From Methylobacterium terrae (GTDB taxonomy: Bacteria > Pseudomonadota > Alphaproteobacteria > Rhizobiales > Beijerinckiaceae), in the NCBI RefSeq assembly GCF_003173755.1, contig NZ_CP029553.1:4736001-4800000 (forward strand): a DNA stretch of 64,000 nt, read 5' to 3'. The translations under genes and the position numbers were made by a program. Under the pieces are notes generated by a model. It did not search any database. It was not told the DNA's origin and saw nothing but the letters and a program-made list of their open reading frames with translations. The first letter of the stretch is position 1, and each line of letters starts with the position of its first letter. Positions 17,999-26,979 of the stretch are shown piece by piece.

Positions 17999-19057
17999 TC
18001 ACCGGGCGAGGTGGCGGTCGAAGAACCCGGCGATCTCCTCGAACACCTTGCGGGTCTCCGGCGCGGTGTCGTCGCGGATGTAGTGGGCGTGCGACTGGCC
18101 CTCGCCGACCTGGAGGAAGGCCTCGACGCCGGCATCGCGCAGCTTGCGGTGGACCCGCACGGTGTTCGACAGGAGGAGGTCGCGGGTGCCCGTCGTCAGG
18201 ATGGTCGGGGGAAAGCCGTGCATGTCGCCGTAGACCGGCGACAGCATCGGGTCCCTCAAATCGTGGCCGTTGGCGTAGACCTTCGCGCCCGCGTCGCAGA
18301 AGCCGTCGGGGGAGACCAGCACGTTGTCGAGCATCGCGTTGGTGACGAAGCTGTCGCCGACCTTGGTCGTGTCCGACATCGGCGTGCCGGGGGCGATCGC
18401 CGCCGGGAGCGGCAGTCCTTCCCGCTTGGCGCGCAGCACCATCGCGAGGGTCAGCGCCCCGCCGGCCGAGGTGCCGAAGATCGCCGTCTTCTTCGGGTCG
18501 GCCATCTTGGTGACCGCCTTCCACACCGTCATCGCGTCGTCGTGGGCGGCCGGATAGGTCGCCTCCGGCGGCATGCGGTAATCGACCGAGACGACCTTGA
18601 ACCGGCCGAAGCCCGCCATGAAGATCGCCTCCGGCAGGCCCGCCTCGCCCGGATTGAGCACGTAGCAGCCGCCGTGGACGTGCACGAGCAGCCGGTCGCG
18701 GTTCTCGGGCGGGATGGTCTCCGGGGTGACGATGAAGGCCCGCACGCCGTCGATCGTGGTGCGCTCGACCTTCACCTTCAGGCGTTCCAGCATCCCGGGC
18801 ACCTGACGCGCGAGCGCCGCCGCGCCGGCCTCGGCGACCGGCTTCCACTCCTCGCCGGTCTTCGGCTGGATGTTCCAGTTCTGGCGCAAGGGCGCGCCGA
18901 CGATCTTCGCCATCTGCGGGCTGACGTCGGCCGGCACCGGCACGCTCTTCTCCGGCACCTGCAGCGGCGGCGGCGCGCCCTGTGCGGCGACCGAGGTCGC
19001 CGCGACGAGGCCCGCCAAGGTCGCGCCGAACCGGCGCGCAAGTCTGATCGTCCGCAT
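17999..19057 (-). CDS. Secreted alpha/beta hydrolase, hormone-sensitive-lipase-like esterase
   Basis: A 352-residue hydrolase with a cleavable signal peptide (AGLVAATSVAAQ, cut near residue 26). The oxyanion motif HGG is at 128-130, the nucleophile elbow GTSAGG places Ser197, the acid is Asp293 in TGTRDLLLSN, and the base is His323 or His325 in QSHAHY. These are the marks of the HSL (class IV) esterase family acting on short acyl esters. It should act in the periplasm or outside the cell. It stands alone, with the OYE gene upstream on the same strand 139 bp away. Confidence 0.88.
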   Translation of the reverse strand: MRTIRLARRFGATLAGLVAATSVAAQGAPPPLQVPEKSVPVPADVSPQMAKIVGAPLRQNWNIQPKTGEEWKPVAEAGAAALARQVPGMLERLKVKVERTTIDGVRAFIVTPETIPPENRDRLLVHVHGGCYVLNPGEAGLPEAIFMAGFGRFKVVSVDYRMPPEATYPAAHDDAMTVWKAVTKMADPKKTAIFGTSAGGALTLAMVLRAKREGLPLPAAIAPGTPMSDTTKVGDSFVTNAMLDNVLVSPDGFCDAGAKVYANGHDLRDPMLSPVYGDMHGFPPTILTTGTRDLLLSNTVRVHRKLRDAGVEAFLQVGEGQSHAHYIRDDTAPETRKVFEEIAGFFDRHLAR

Positions 19058-19196
19058 CCTGTCCTCCCGAGGGACCGCCCGCGCCGTCTCGTGCGGCGCT
19101 CCGCGGTCGCCAGGAGAGTAGGGCGCGAGGTCGCGCCCGCACAGCGCCGGGTCCAGGGACTCACAAGCCTTTGCCGGCGGACCGCGGCCGCGGGCC

Positions 19197-20354
19197 TCAG
19201 GCGGCCGGGCCGGACGGCGCGGGCACCGGCGGCCAGCCGATGGCGTCGGGGCTGGCGCGGAAGTTGCGCAGCCACCAGGCCCAGTCCTCCGGCACGAGGG
19301 AGAACGGGTCCGGATGGCCGAGCTCGCGCGCGGCCCAGACCGGCCAGTGCGGGTTGGCGAGCGCCGGCCGGCCGATGAAGACGAGGTCGACCAGCTCCTC
19401 CCGGATCACCCGGTCGGCCTCGGCGGGAACGCCGAGGTTCCAGCTCACGCCGACGGGCAGGCCGCACTCGCGCCGGACCCGCGCGCCGCGCTCGACCATG
19501 AAGGCGAGCTGCTTGAAGGGCGGCGCCCGCATGTCGTCGGTGTTGAGGCCGACCGACAGGTCGGCGAGGTCGAGCCCGCGCTCCTTCATCCAGCCGATCG
19601 CGGTCACCGAGTCCTCGAACTGGACCCCGTCCTCGTGCAGGTCGTCGGAGCCCAGGCGCATCGTCAGGGGCAGGCGCTCGGGCCAGACCGCCCTCACGGC
19701 GTCGATCGCCTCCAGGTGGAAGCGGGCCCGGTTCTCGAGCGGGCCGCCATAGGCGTCGGTGCGCTTGTTCGCCAGCGGCGAGAAGAAGCTCGCGCCGAGA
19801 TAGCCGTGGGCGAAGTGCAGCTCGAGCCACTCGAATCCCGCCTCGGCGGCGCGGCGCGCGGCCGCCGCGTAGGCCGCGTGGACCTCCCGGATCTCGGCCA
19901 CCGACATCGCGTGGACCGGATGCTGGAAGCGGCCGCCGTAGGGCAGGGCGGAGGGCCCGCGCACCGGCCAGCCCTGCGGGTGATCGGGCGGGTATTGCCG
20001 GCGCGGATCGTCCCAGGGGCGGTTCTCGCTCCCTTTGCGCCCGGTATGGCCGAGCTGGATCGCCGGCACCGCGCCCATGTCCTTCACCAGGCGGTTGATG
20101 CGCGCCAGCCCCTCGATCTGCGCGTCGTCCCACAGGCCGGCGCAGGCCGTCGAGGTGCGCCCGTCGGGCTGGATGGCGATCTGCTCGGGAAAGACCAGCC
20201 CGAACCCGCCGGCGGCCCGCGAGCCGACCAGCATCAGGTGGAAGTCGGTCACCGTGCCGTCCGGCGGCGAGCGGTACATCGTCATCGGCGACATGACGAT
20301 GCGGTTGCGCAGGGTGACGTCCTTGAGGGTGAACGGGCTGAACAGGTCGGGCAT
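19197..20354 (-). CDS. NADH:flavin oxidoreductase, Old Yellow Enzyme (YqjM-like class)
   Basis: A 385-residue FMN enzyme with a single TIM-barrel. The start MPDLFSPFTLKDVTLRNRIV is typical. AIQLGHTGRKGS carries the flavin-contacting residues, and ELHFAHGYLGASFFSPLANK with RTDAYGG is the class signature, with His residues that bind the substrate carbonyl. The enzyme reduces activated alkenes with NAD(P)H. The N-terminal region is of the thermophilic-like/YqjM type by its TMYRSPPDGTVTDFH block. It probably forms a loose unit with the esterase downstream. The natural substrate is unknown. Confidence 0.9.
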   Translation of the reverse strand: MPDLFSPFTLKDVTLRNRIVMSPMTMYRSPPDGTVTDFHLMLVGSRAAGGFGLVFPEQIAIQPDGRTSTACAGLWDDAQIEGLARINRLVKDMGAVPAIQLGHTGRKGSENRPWDDPRRQYPPDHPQGWPVRGPSALPYGGRFQHPVHAMSVAEIREVHAAYAAAARRAAEAGFEWLELHFAHGYLGASFFSPLANKRTDAYGGPLENRARFHLEAIDAVRAVWPERLPLTMRLGSDDLHEDGVQFEDSVTAIGWMKERGLDLADLSVGLNTDDMRAPPFKQLAFMVERGARVRRECGLPVGVSWNLGVPAEADRVIREELVDLVFIGRPALANPHWPVWAARELGHPDPFSLVPEDWAWWLRNFRASPDAIGWPPVPAPSGPAA

Positions 20355-20468
20355 CGGCGCTCCGGACGGCAGGGCAGGGCGGGCGCGGGCCGCGCGCCGG
20401 AGCCTCCCCGGAGACGAGTGATGGCGCAGGATCCGGCTCCCCGCCAGGGGCGCCGTCGAGCGCGCGCC

Positions 20469-21731
20469 TCAGGCCGTTCCGGCGGGGGCGAGGCGTGCGC
20501 AGGCGAGGAACAGGCCGGCGACCCCGAGGGCGACCAGGGCGGGGCCGACCACGGAGGCGACGGGGGCGGCCGCCCCCGCGCCGGCGACGTCGCCGAGGTT
20601 CATCGCCGCCATGTAGATCTGGAACTGCGTCGCCGAGGCGCGGCCGTCGCGGCTCGCCAGCAGCACCGTCGGCAGCAGCGCGACGTAGAGCAGTGCCGGC
20701 ACGACGCCGACGAGGCCCAGGATGACCGGTCCCGCCGCGGCCTCGAGCCCGGCGGCGATCAGCCCCGCCGCCGCCGCGAACGCCGCCGCGCAGGCAAGCA
20801 GCAGGGCGCGAAGCGCCGGCCCCGGCCCGGCGCGATCGACATAGGCGCCGATCCCCGCCGCGCCGAGCGTCCCGCCCAGGAGCGCGAGCAGCGCCTGGAG
20901 CCGCGACAGGGCGCCCGCCTCCCAGCCGTGGACCTGCACCATCGCGACGGCGAAGGGGACCTGGAACAGCGCGAGCCCGAGATCGATCGCGAAGCACAAC
21001 GCCAGCAGGATCGCCGCGTCGCGGCCGCGGAACGAGGCCAGCAGCCGGCGCGCGAAGGACGACCACGCCACCCGCTCCTCCGCCGGCCCCTCCCCGCGGG
21101 CCGGGCCGCGGCGCAGGGAGAGGAACCGGTCGCCCGGCGCCTCGCGCACGAGGACGGCCGCGGCGGCGAGCGGCGTGGTCAGGCCGAGGAGCGCGCCCGC
21201 GGCGGCCGGAAAGCCCCGCGCCTCGAGGATCCAGGCGAAGAGCGCGGTTCCGGCGGCGCTGCCGATCACGAAGCCCGCCCGCGTCGCGGCGCTGGTCCGC
21301 CCCAGTTCGCCTGCCGGCACGCTGCCGGCGATCATGCGGTCGGTCGCGGTGTCGGCCAGCGATGCGGCGAGGCTGTGCAGGAACAGTACGACGCTGATCG
21401 CCGTCAGGCCCGCGGCGGGGCCGAGGAGGAGGAGACCCGCCAGGCATGCCTGCGCGCCGGCGAGCGAGAGCACGAGCCAGGCGCGGCGCGGCCCCATGCG
21501 GAAGGGCACGGCGCGGTCGACCAGCGGGCCCCAGAGCAGCGGCTGCGCGACCCAGGGCAGCCCGACGACCGCGAGATGGCGCCCGACCTCCGCCGCCGAC
21601 GTCCCGGACGCGGCGAAGTGGTTGGCGAGCGCCGTCAGCGCGAAGCCGGCCACGATGCCCTGGTAGAGGTAGAGGAGGGAGAACAGGCCGACGCGCCAGA
21701 CCGATCCCTGCAAGCTCGGCGGCGAACGCAT
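20469..21731 (-). CDS. Major facilitator superfamily transporter
   Basis: A 420-residue integral membrane protein with about twelve hydrophobic segments. The early LYLYQGIVAGFALTALANHF block and the loop between helices 2 and 3 (WGPLVDRAVPFRMGPRRAWL), which carries the variant MFS motif A, place it in the family. A basic and acidic loop (LRRGPARGEGPAEERVAWSS) links the two halves. The ATG at 21731 is preferred because it is followed directly by a Leu-rich helix; an upstream ATG at 21782 adds a basic stretch without support. The substrate is unknown. The PLLWGPLVDR form is often seen in AmpG-like and related carriers. Confidence 0.85.
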   Translation of the reverse strand: MRSPPSLQGSVWRVGLFSLLYLYQGIVAGFALTALANHFAASGTSAAEVGRHLAVVGLPWVAQPLLWGPLVDRAVPFRMGPRRAWLVLSLAGAQACLAGLLLLGPAAGLTAISVVLFLHSLAASLADTATDRMIAGSVPAGELGRTSAATRAGFVIGSAAGTALFAWILEARGFPAAAGALLGLTTPLAAAAVLVREAPGDRFLSLRRGPARGEGPAEERVAWSSFARRLLASFRGRDAAILLALCFAIDLGLALFQVPFAVAMVQVHGWEAGALSRLQALLALLGGTLGAAGIGAYVDRAGPGPALRALLLACAAAFAAAAGLIAAGLEAAAGPVILGLVGVVPALLYVALLPTVLLASRDGRASATQFQIYMAAMNLGDVAGAGAAAPVASVVGPALVALGVAGLFLACARLAPAGTA

Positions 21732-21859
21732 CGTCTCGATCCTCCGGCGGGATCGCCGCACCGCGACGCGCGTCCGACACACCGTCCTTCGACGACAGGC
21801 TACGCTTCGGTCGCCATGGTCGTGCAGGGTGGGGTCGTGCAGGAAAGGTCTTTGCAGGA

Positions 21860-21951
21860 TGGCGGAGACGGAGGGATTCGAACCCTCGAAGCCCCTTTCG
21901 GGGCTTGCTCATTTAGCAAACGAGTGCCTTCAGCCGCTCGGCCACGTCTCC
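21860..21951 (-). tRNA. tRNA-Ser(GCT), with encoded CCA
   Basis: The minus strand folds as a class II tRNA. Acceptor arms GGAGACG and CGTCTCC pair perfectly, followed by discriminator G and a genome-encoded CCA at 21860-21862. The anticodon arm is CTCGT / ATGAG with loop TTGCTAA, giving anticodon GCT, which reads AGC and AGU serine codons. A long variable arm (AAGCCCCGAAAGGGGCTT region) is typical of serine tRNAs. The T-arm GAGGGTTCGAATCCCTC is standard. Confidence 0.95.
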
Positions 21952-22093
21952 GGTGGGCCAACGCTCTAGGGAATCGGCGGGGCGCGGTCAACCGGTTTCG
22001 TCGAGGCGCGGCTGTGCCATGCCACCCGCAGCGTGCGGCGGCCGTCCCGCGCCCGTCCGGGCCGATCCGGGCGAACGGGCGGGATCGGGGCGC

Positions 22094-22130
22094 GTCGCAG
22101 CGAGCGAAGGGAATGTCGCTGACAGGGCAG
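22094..22130 (+). promoter_or_regulatory. Candidate GbdR operator upstream of gbcA
   Basis: Two direct half-sites spaced exactly 21 bp: CGTCGC-N8-AA with GTCGC at 22094, and TGTCGC-N8-CA with GTCGC at 22115. The site ends about 60 bp before the gbcA start. The same layout appears before soxB, the ABC importer and glyA, so it is proposed as the binding site of the AraC-type regulator at 38718. That link is inferred. Confidence 0.65.
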
Positions 22131-22188
22131 CGGCGGTCCGGCCGCGCGGGGATAGTCGTCCTCGCTCGATACGGCTCTGCGAGGCCCC

Positions 22189-23448
22189 ATGCTCGACGTG
22201 ACCCCCACTCCGCTGCAGCGCCTCCTGCGCGAGCGCCGTCCCGGTTACAGCCTGCCGGCGCCGTTCTATCTCAGCCCCGAGATCTTCGAGGCCGACATGG
22301 AGGTGATCTTCGGCCGGCACTGGATCTATGTCGGCGTCGAGCCCGACGTGCCGGAGGCCGGCGACGTGATGGTCGTCGATGTCGGCAAGGCCTCGGTCGC
22401 GATCGTGCGCGACGACGACGACGAGATCCGCGCCTTCCACAACGTCTGCCGGCATCGCGGCGCCCGCCTCGTCCACGAGGAGAAGTCCACGGTCGGCAAC
22501 CTCGTCTGCCGCTACCATTCCTGGACCTACGACCTCACCGGCAACCTGATCCATGCCGAGCATATGGGTCCGGATTTCAAACGAGGCTGCCACGGCCTGA
22601 AGCCCGTGCACATCCGCTCGCTCGAGGGCCTGCTCTTCATCTGCCTCGCCGACGAGCCGCCGGCCGACTTCGACGAGATGGCCGCCCGGCTCGGCCCCTA
22701 CATCGCGCCCCACAACGTGCGCAACACCAAGGTCGCGTTCCAGAAGGACATCATCGAGCCCGGCAACTGGAAGCTCACGATGGAGAACAACCGCGAGTGC
22801 TACCATTGCGGGGCCAACCATCCCGAGCTGACCGTGCCGCTCTTCGCCTACGGCTTCGGCTTCGCGCCCGAGGAGATGGACGAGCACGACCGTGCCGAAG
22901 CCGAGCGCTACGGCTGCCTGCTGAAGACCCGCCACGGCGAGTGGGAGGCGGAAGGGCTGCCCTCGCGGGAGATCGACGAGCTCGACACGATGGTCACGGC
23001 CTTCCGCACCGAGCGCCTGCCGCTCGACGGCGAGGGCGAATCCCACACCATCGACACCAAGGCCGCCTGCAGGAAGCTGCTGGGCGACCTCACGAACGCC
23101 AAGCTCGGCGGCCTCTCGGTCTGGACGCAGCCGAATTCCTGGCACCACTTCCTCGGCGACCACATCGTCACCTTCTCGGTGCTGCCGCTCGATGCCGAGC
23201 GCTCGCTCCTGCGCACCAAGTGGCTCGTCCACAAGGACGCGGTCGAGGGCGTCGACTACGACCTCGCCAACCTGATCAGCGTCTGGGAGGCCACCAACGA
23301 CCAGGACAGCGAGCTCGTCGGCATCTGCCAGCAGGGCGCGCGCTCGCCCGCCTACGAGCCCGGTCCCTACTCGCCGAACACCGAGATGCTCGTGGAAAAG
23401 TTCTGCAACTGGTACGTCGGCCGCATGGCCGCGCATCTGGGGCGCTAG
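22189..23448 (+). CDS. gbcA: Glycine betaine monooxygenase, Rieske oxygenase subunit
   Basis: A 419-residue Rieske non-heme iron oxygenase that removes one methyl group of glycine betaine as formaldehyde, giving dimethylglycine. The [2Fe-2S] ligands are Cys87/His89 (CRHRG) and Cys107/His110 (CRYHSW). The mononuclear iron ligands include His206 and His211 in NRECYHCGANHPE. Sequence blocks match the GbcA group, which is close to carnitine and stachydrine demethylases. Assignment to betaine rests on the neighbours: gbcB four bases downstream, then dgcAB with ETF. The ATG at 22189 follows a short leader with the direct-repeat operator about 70-95 bp upstream. Confidence 0.9.
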   Translation: MLDVTPTPLQRLLRERRPGYSLPAPFYLSPEIFEADMEVIFGRHWIYVGVEPDVPEAGDVMVVDVGKASVAIVRDDDDEIRAFHNVCRHRGARLVHEEKSTVGNLVCRYHSWTYDLTGNLIHAEHMGPDFKRGCHGLKPVHIRSLEGLLFICLADEPPADFDEMAARLGPYIAPHNVRNTKVAFQKDIIEPGNWKLTMENNRECYHCGANHPELTVPLFAYGFGFAPEEMDEHDRAEAERYGCLLKTRHGEWEAEGLPSREIDELDTMVTAFRTERLPLDGEGESHTIDTKAACRKLLGDLTNAKLGGLSVWTQPNSWHHFLGDHIVTFSVLPLDAERSLLRTKWLVHKDAVEGVDYDLANLISVWEATNDQDSELVGICQQGARSPAYEPGPYSPNTEMLVEKFCNWYVGRMAAHLGR

Positions 23449-23452
23449 CGCC

Positions 23453-24601
23453 ATGAATTCGGTCCCCGCCTCGACCGAGCCGGCCGCCTCACGCCTCGCG
23501 GCCACAGCCTCCTGGGACGCGGAGGCCGACGACGCCCTGGTCTGCCTCGCGGTGCGCGACGAGACGCACGACGTGAAGACCTTCGTGCTCGCTCCCTCCG
23601 GGCCCCGGCTCTTCGCCTACGCGCCGGGCCAGTTCCTGGCCTTCGCCTTCGAGATCGGGGCCGAGACGATCCACCGCTGCTACACGATCTCCTCGGCACC
23701 GACCCGGCCGCACGCCCTGTCGATCACCGTCAAGCGCGTCCCCGGCGGTCCGGTCTCGAACTGGCTGCACGACACGCTGAAACCCGGCGACACCGTGCGG
23801 GCGCTCGGGCCGATGGGTGATTTCTCCTGCTTCACCCATCCGGCGCAAAAGTACCTGCTCCTGTCGGGCGGCAGCGGCGTGACGCCGATGATGGCGATGG
23901 CGCGCACCTTCCACGACCTCGGCGGGAATCGCGACGTCGCCTTCGTGCATTCCGCCCGCAGCCCGGCCGACATCGTGTTCCGGGGCGAACTCGAGACGAT
24001 GGCCCGGCTCGATCCCGCCTTCCGCTTCCACGCGGTCTGCGAGGCCGATGCGCCGGACGAGGCCTGGGCGGGGCCGAAGGGCCGCCTCACCCTCGAGACC
24101 TTGAGCGCGGCGGTGCCGGACTTGCCGGAGCGCGAGGTCTTCGTCTGCGGGCCGAAGCCCTACATGGACGCCGTGCGGGCGATGCTGCGCGAGGCCGGCT
24201 TCGACATGGCCCGGCACCACGAGGAGAGCTTCGACTTCGGCGCCCTGCCGGAGGCCGAGCAGCAGGCCGCCGCGGAAGCCGGCCGGACCCTCGATGCCGA
24301 ATCCTCGGCCGAGGCGGAGGCCGCGCCCGCCGCGGTGCGGACGTTCCGGGTCGAGTTCGCCAAGACCCGCCGGGTGCTCGACTGCCCGGAGGACTCGACG
24401 GTCCTCGACGCCGCCCGCAAGGCCGGCATCCGGCTGCCCTCCTCCTGCGCCAAGGGCCTGTGCGGCACCTGCAAGTCGAAGGTCACCAAGGGCACCGTCT
24501 CCATGACCCATGCGGGCGGCATCCGCCAGCGCGAGATCGATGCCGGCATGGCGCTCTTGTGCTGCTCCAAGCCGACCAGCGACCTCGTCGTCGAGCGCTG
24601 A
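23453..24601 (+). CDS. gbcB: Glycine betaine monooxygenase, flavin/ferredoxin reductase subunit
   Basis: A 382-residue electron-transfer partner of GbcA. The N-terminal 240 residues form a ferredoxin-NADP reductase-type FAD/NAD(P)H module: RCYTISSAPTRPHALSITVK is the flavin motif and LLLSGGSGVTPMMAMARTFH the nucleotide site. A linker rich in Ala and Glu follows. The C-terminal plant-type [2Fe-2S] domain has CAKGLCGTC (Cys332, Cys337, Cys340) and a final Cys in LLCCSKP. It passes electrons from NAD(P)H to the Rieske centre. It starts four bases after gbcA and is co-transcribed with it. Confidence 0.9.
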   Translation: MNSVPASTEPAASRLAATASWDAEADDALVCLAVRDETHDVKTFVLAPSGPRLFAYAPGQFLAFAFEIGAETIHRCYTISSAPTRPHALSITVKRVPGGPVSNWLHDTLKPGDTVRALGPMGDFSCFTHPAQKYLLLSGGSGVTPMMAMARTFHDLGGNRDVAFVHSARSPADIVFRGELETMARLDPAFRFHAVCEADAPDEAWAGPKGRLTLETLSAAVPDLPEREVFVCGPKPYMDAVRAMLREAGFDMARHHEESFDFGALPEAEQQAAAEAGRTLDAESSAEAEAAPAAVRTFRVEFAKTRRVLDCPEDSTVLDAARKAGIRLPSSCAKGLCGTCKSKVTKGTVSMTHAGGIRQREIDAGMALLCCSKPTSDLVVER

Positions 24602-24656
24602 CGATCACGTCTTCGGTCTTTCAGTAACCCTGGCCCTCGCCTTCGGGAGTCGTCCC

Positions 24657-26699
24657 GTGATCGCCAATGCCGACGCGCTCTTGAAGCCGCTCACCATCAA
24701 GGGCCTCACCATCCGCAACCGGGTGATGTCGACGAGCCACGCGCCGGGCTACGGCCGCGACGGCAAACCCCAGGAGCGCTACCAGCTCTACCACGCCGAG
24801 AAGGCGAAGGGCGGCATCGGGCTGACCATGTTCGGCGGCTCCTCCTCGGTCGCCCCCGACAGCCCGGCCGCGCCCTGGAACCAGATCTCGGTCGCCGACG
24901 ATTCGGTGATCCCGTACTTCCGGCAATTCGCCGACCGCGTGCACGAGCACGGCGGCAAATTGATGATCCAGCTCACCCATATGGGCCGGCGCACGAAGTG
25001 GGACACCGAGCACTGGCTGCCCACGATCTCGCCCTCGCCCCGGCGCGAGCCGGCCTCCCGCACCATCCCGAAGGAGATGGAGGAGGAGGACATTGCCCGG
25101 GTGGTGAAGAGCTTCGCCGAGGCCGCGCGCCGCTGCCGCGAGGGCGGGCTCGACGGCTGCGAGGTCTCGGCCGCCCACGGCCACCTGATCGACCAGTTCT
25201 GGTCGCCGAGCGTCAACCGGCGCACCGACAAGTACGGCGGCAGCCTCGAGAACCGGATGCGCTTCGGCATCGAGGTGCTGGAGGCGATGCGGGCGGCGGC
25301 CGGCGACGACTACGTCATCGGCATCCGCATGTCCGGCGACGAGATGATCGCCGACGGCCTGTCCCAGGACGACTGCGTGACGATCGCGGCGGAGTACGCG
25401 AAGCGCGGCCTCGTCGATTTCTTGAACGTGCTCGGCGGCCAGGCGCGCGACCACATCGCCCACGCGATCTCGCTGCCCAACATGTCGTTCCCGGTGGCCC
25501 CCTTCCTGTTCCTGCCGAGCGCGATCAAGCGCGAGGTCGACGTGCCGGTCTTCCACGCCCAGCGCGTCACGGACCTGGCGACGGCCGCCCGCGCCGTCGC
25601 GGAGGGTCACGTCGACATGGTGGCGATGACCCGCGCCCACATCGCCGACCCGCACCTCGTGAAGAAGCTCTCCGAGGGCCGGGCGGACGACATCCGCCAA
25701 TGCGTCGGCGCCGGCTACTGCATCGACCGGATCTACGTCGGCGGCGACGCGCTCTGCATCCAGAACGCCGCCACCGGCCGGGAGGCAACGATGCCGCACG
25801 AGATCCGCAAGGCGGATCGGCGCCGGCGCGTCGTGGTGATCGGGGCCGGGCCCGGCGGGCTCGAGGCGGCCCGGGTCTGCGCCGAGCGCGGCCACGCGGT
25901 GGTGCTGTTCGAGAAGAGCGGCCAGGCGGGCGGCCAGATCGGGCTCGCGGCCAAGGCCGGCTGGCGCGAGGCGATGTCGGGCATCCCGCGCTGGCTCGTG
26001 GCTCAAGCGACGAAGCTCGGGGTGGACCTCAGGCTCGACACCGAGGCCACCGAGGCCATGGTGCTGGCCGAGACACCCGACGTCGTCATCGTGGCGACCG
26101 GCGGCACGCCCTCCCGCGGCCACGCCAAGGGCGCCGACCAGCACGCCGTCACCACCGCCGAGGTTCTCGCCGGCGCCGTGGAACCCACCGGCTCGGTGCT
26201 GCTCTACGACGAGATGGGCCAGCACAACGCCTCGTCGGTCGCCGAATTGCTCGCCAAGCGCGGCTGCCTCGTCGAGATCGCCACCCACGACCGCATGGTG
26301 GCGGAGGAGGTCGGCACCACCAACCAGCCGATCCACCTGCGCGAGCTCTACAAGCTCGGCGTCGTGATGACGCCGAACATGGAGCTGATCGAGATCTACC
26401 CCGAGGGCAACCGTTTCGTCGCGGCGCTCCGCAACACCATGACCGACGCCGAGGAGGAGCGCCTCGTCGACCGCATCGTGGTCGATCACGGCACCCTGCC
26501 GGTCGAGGGGCTCTACCACGCCCTGAAGCCGGCATCGGTCAACCACGGCCAGACCGACCAGGACGCGATGCTGCGCGGCGAGCCCCAGCCCTACGACCTC
26601 TCGAAGGGCTACGCCCTCTACCGCATCGGCGACGCGGTGGCCGGCCGCAACATCCACGCGGCGATCTACGATGCGTTGAGGTTGTGCAAGGACCTGTGA
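24657..26699 (+). CDS. dgcA: Dimethylglycine catabolism oxidoreductase
   Basis: A 680-residue protein related to trimethylamine dehydrogenase and 2,4-dienoyl-CoA reductase. The N-terminal TIM-barrel binds FMN (FSPSVNRRTDKYGGSLENRM block, as WSPSVNRRTDKYGG). A Cys-containing segment at about residues 349-367 follows, then a nucleotide-binding domain (RRRVVVIGAGPGGLEAARVC). It should demethylate dimethylglycine to sarcosine and pass electrons to DgcB and the ETF. The Fe-S segment reads CVGAGYC with one further Cys, one fewer than in trimethylamine dehydrogenase. The GTG at 24657 is chosen because GGGAG lies 7 bp upstream and MIANADALLKPLTIKGL matches the family start. Confidence 0.88.
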   Translation: MIANADALLKPLTIKGLTIRNRVMSTSHAPGYGRDGKPQERYQLYHAEKAKGGIGLTMFGGSSSVAPDSPAAPWNQISVADDSVIPYFRQFADRVHEHGGKLMIQLTHMGRRTKWDTEHWLPTISPSPRREPASRTIPKEMEEEDIARVVKSFAEAARRCREGGLDGCEVSAAHGHLIDQFWSPSVNRRTDKYGGSLENRMRFGIEVLEAMRAAAGDDYVIGIRMSGDEMIADGLSQDDCVTIAAEYAKRGLVDFLNVLGGQARDHIAHAISLPNMSFPVAPFLFLPSAIKREVDVPVFHAQRVTDLATAARAVAEGHVDMVAMTRAHIADPHLVKKLSEGRADDIRQCVGAGYCIDRIYVGGDALCIQNAATGREATMPHEIRKADRRRRVVVIGAGPGGLEAARVCAERGHAVVLFEKSGQAGGQIGLAAKAGWREAMSGIPRWLVAQATKLGVDLRLDTEATEAMVLAETPDVVIVATGGTPSRGHAKGADQHAVTTAEVLAGAVEPTGSVLLYDEMGQHNASSVAELLAKRGCLVEIATHDRMVAEEVGTTNQPIHLRELYKLGVVMTPNMELIEIYPEGNRFVAALRNTMTDAEEERLVDRIVVDHGTLPVEGLYHALKPASVNHGQTDQDAMLRGEPQPYDLSKGYALYRIGDAVAGRNIHAAIYDALRLCKDL

Positions 26700-26727
26700 G
26701 TCCGGTGGACCGATAGACCCGCGCGCG

Positions 26728-26901
26728 AACCCTCCCCCCTCTGCGGGGGAGGGTGGCCCCCGGAGGGGCCGGGAGAGGGGACGCCGCGTCCGGAGCGGGC
26801 AGAACCGTCATGATGGGCGCCACCTGGATCGGCGTCGCGCTGCCCCTCTCCCGGCCCCTGCTGACGCAGGGACCACCCTCCCCCCCGCAGAGGGGGGAGG
26901 G
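26728..26901. repeat. Intergenic palindromic element, family C copy 1, between dgcA and dgcB
   Basis: A 174-bp element with outer inverted ends (AACCCTCCCCCCTCTGCGGG left, GCAGAGGGGGGAGGG right) and inner arms GGCCGGGAGAGGGG / CCCCTCTCCCGGCC. Copy 2 at 39766 is interrupted by a family B element. It occupies most of the 280-bp gap in the middle of the betaine operon. Confidence 0.75.
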
Positions 26902-26979
26902 CCGGCGTCGCGCGACCCGCAAGCGTGAGTTTCACCATTTCGCCAAGCCCCTAGGCCCCAAGCCCTCAGGCCCGCCGTC

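Noticed and set aside
19314..23456. Very long open frame (1380 codons) on the plus strand across OYE, MFS, tRNA and gbcA
   Set aside because: It runs antisense or out of frame to well-supported genes and through a tRNA, and its composition is the Arg/Ala/Gly-rich shadow typical of GC-rich DNA.
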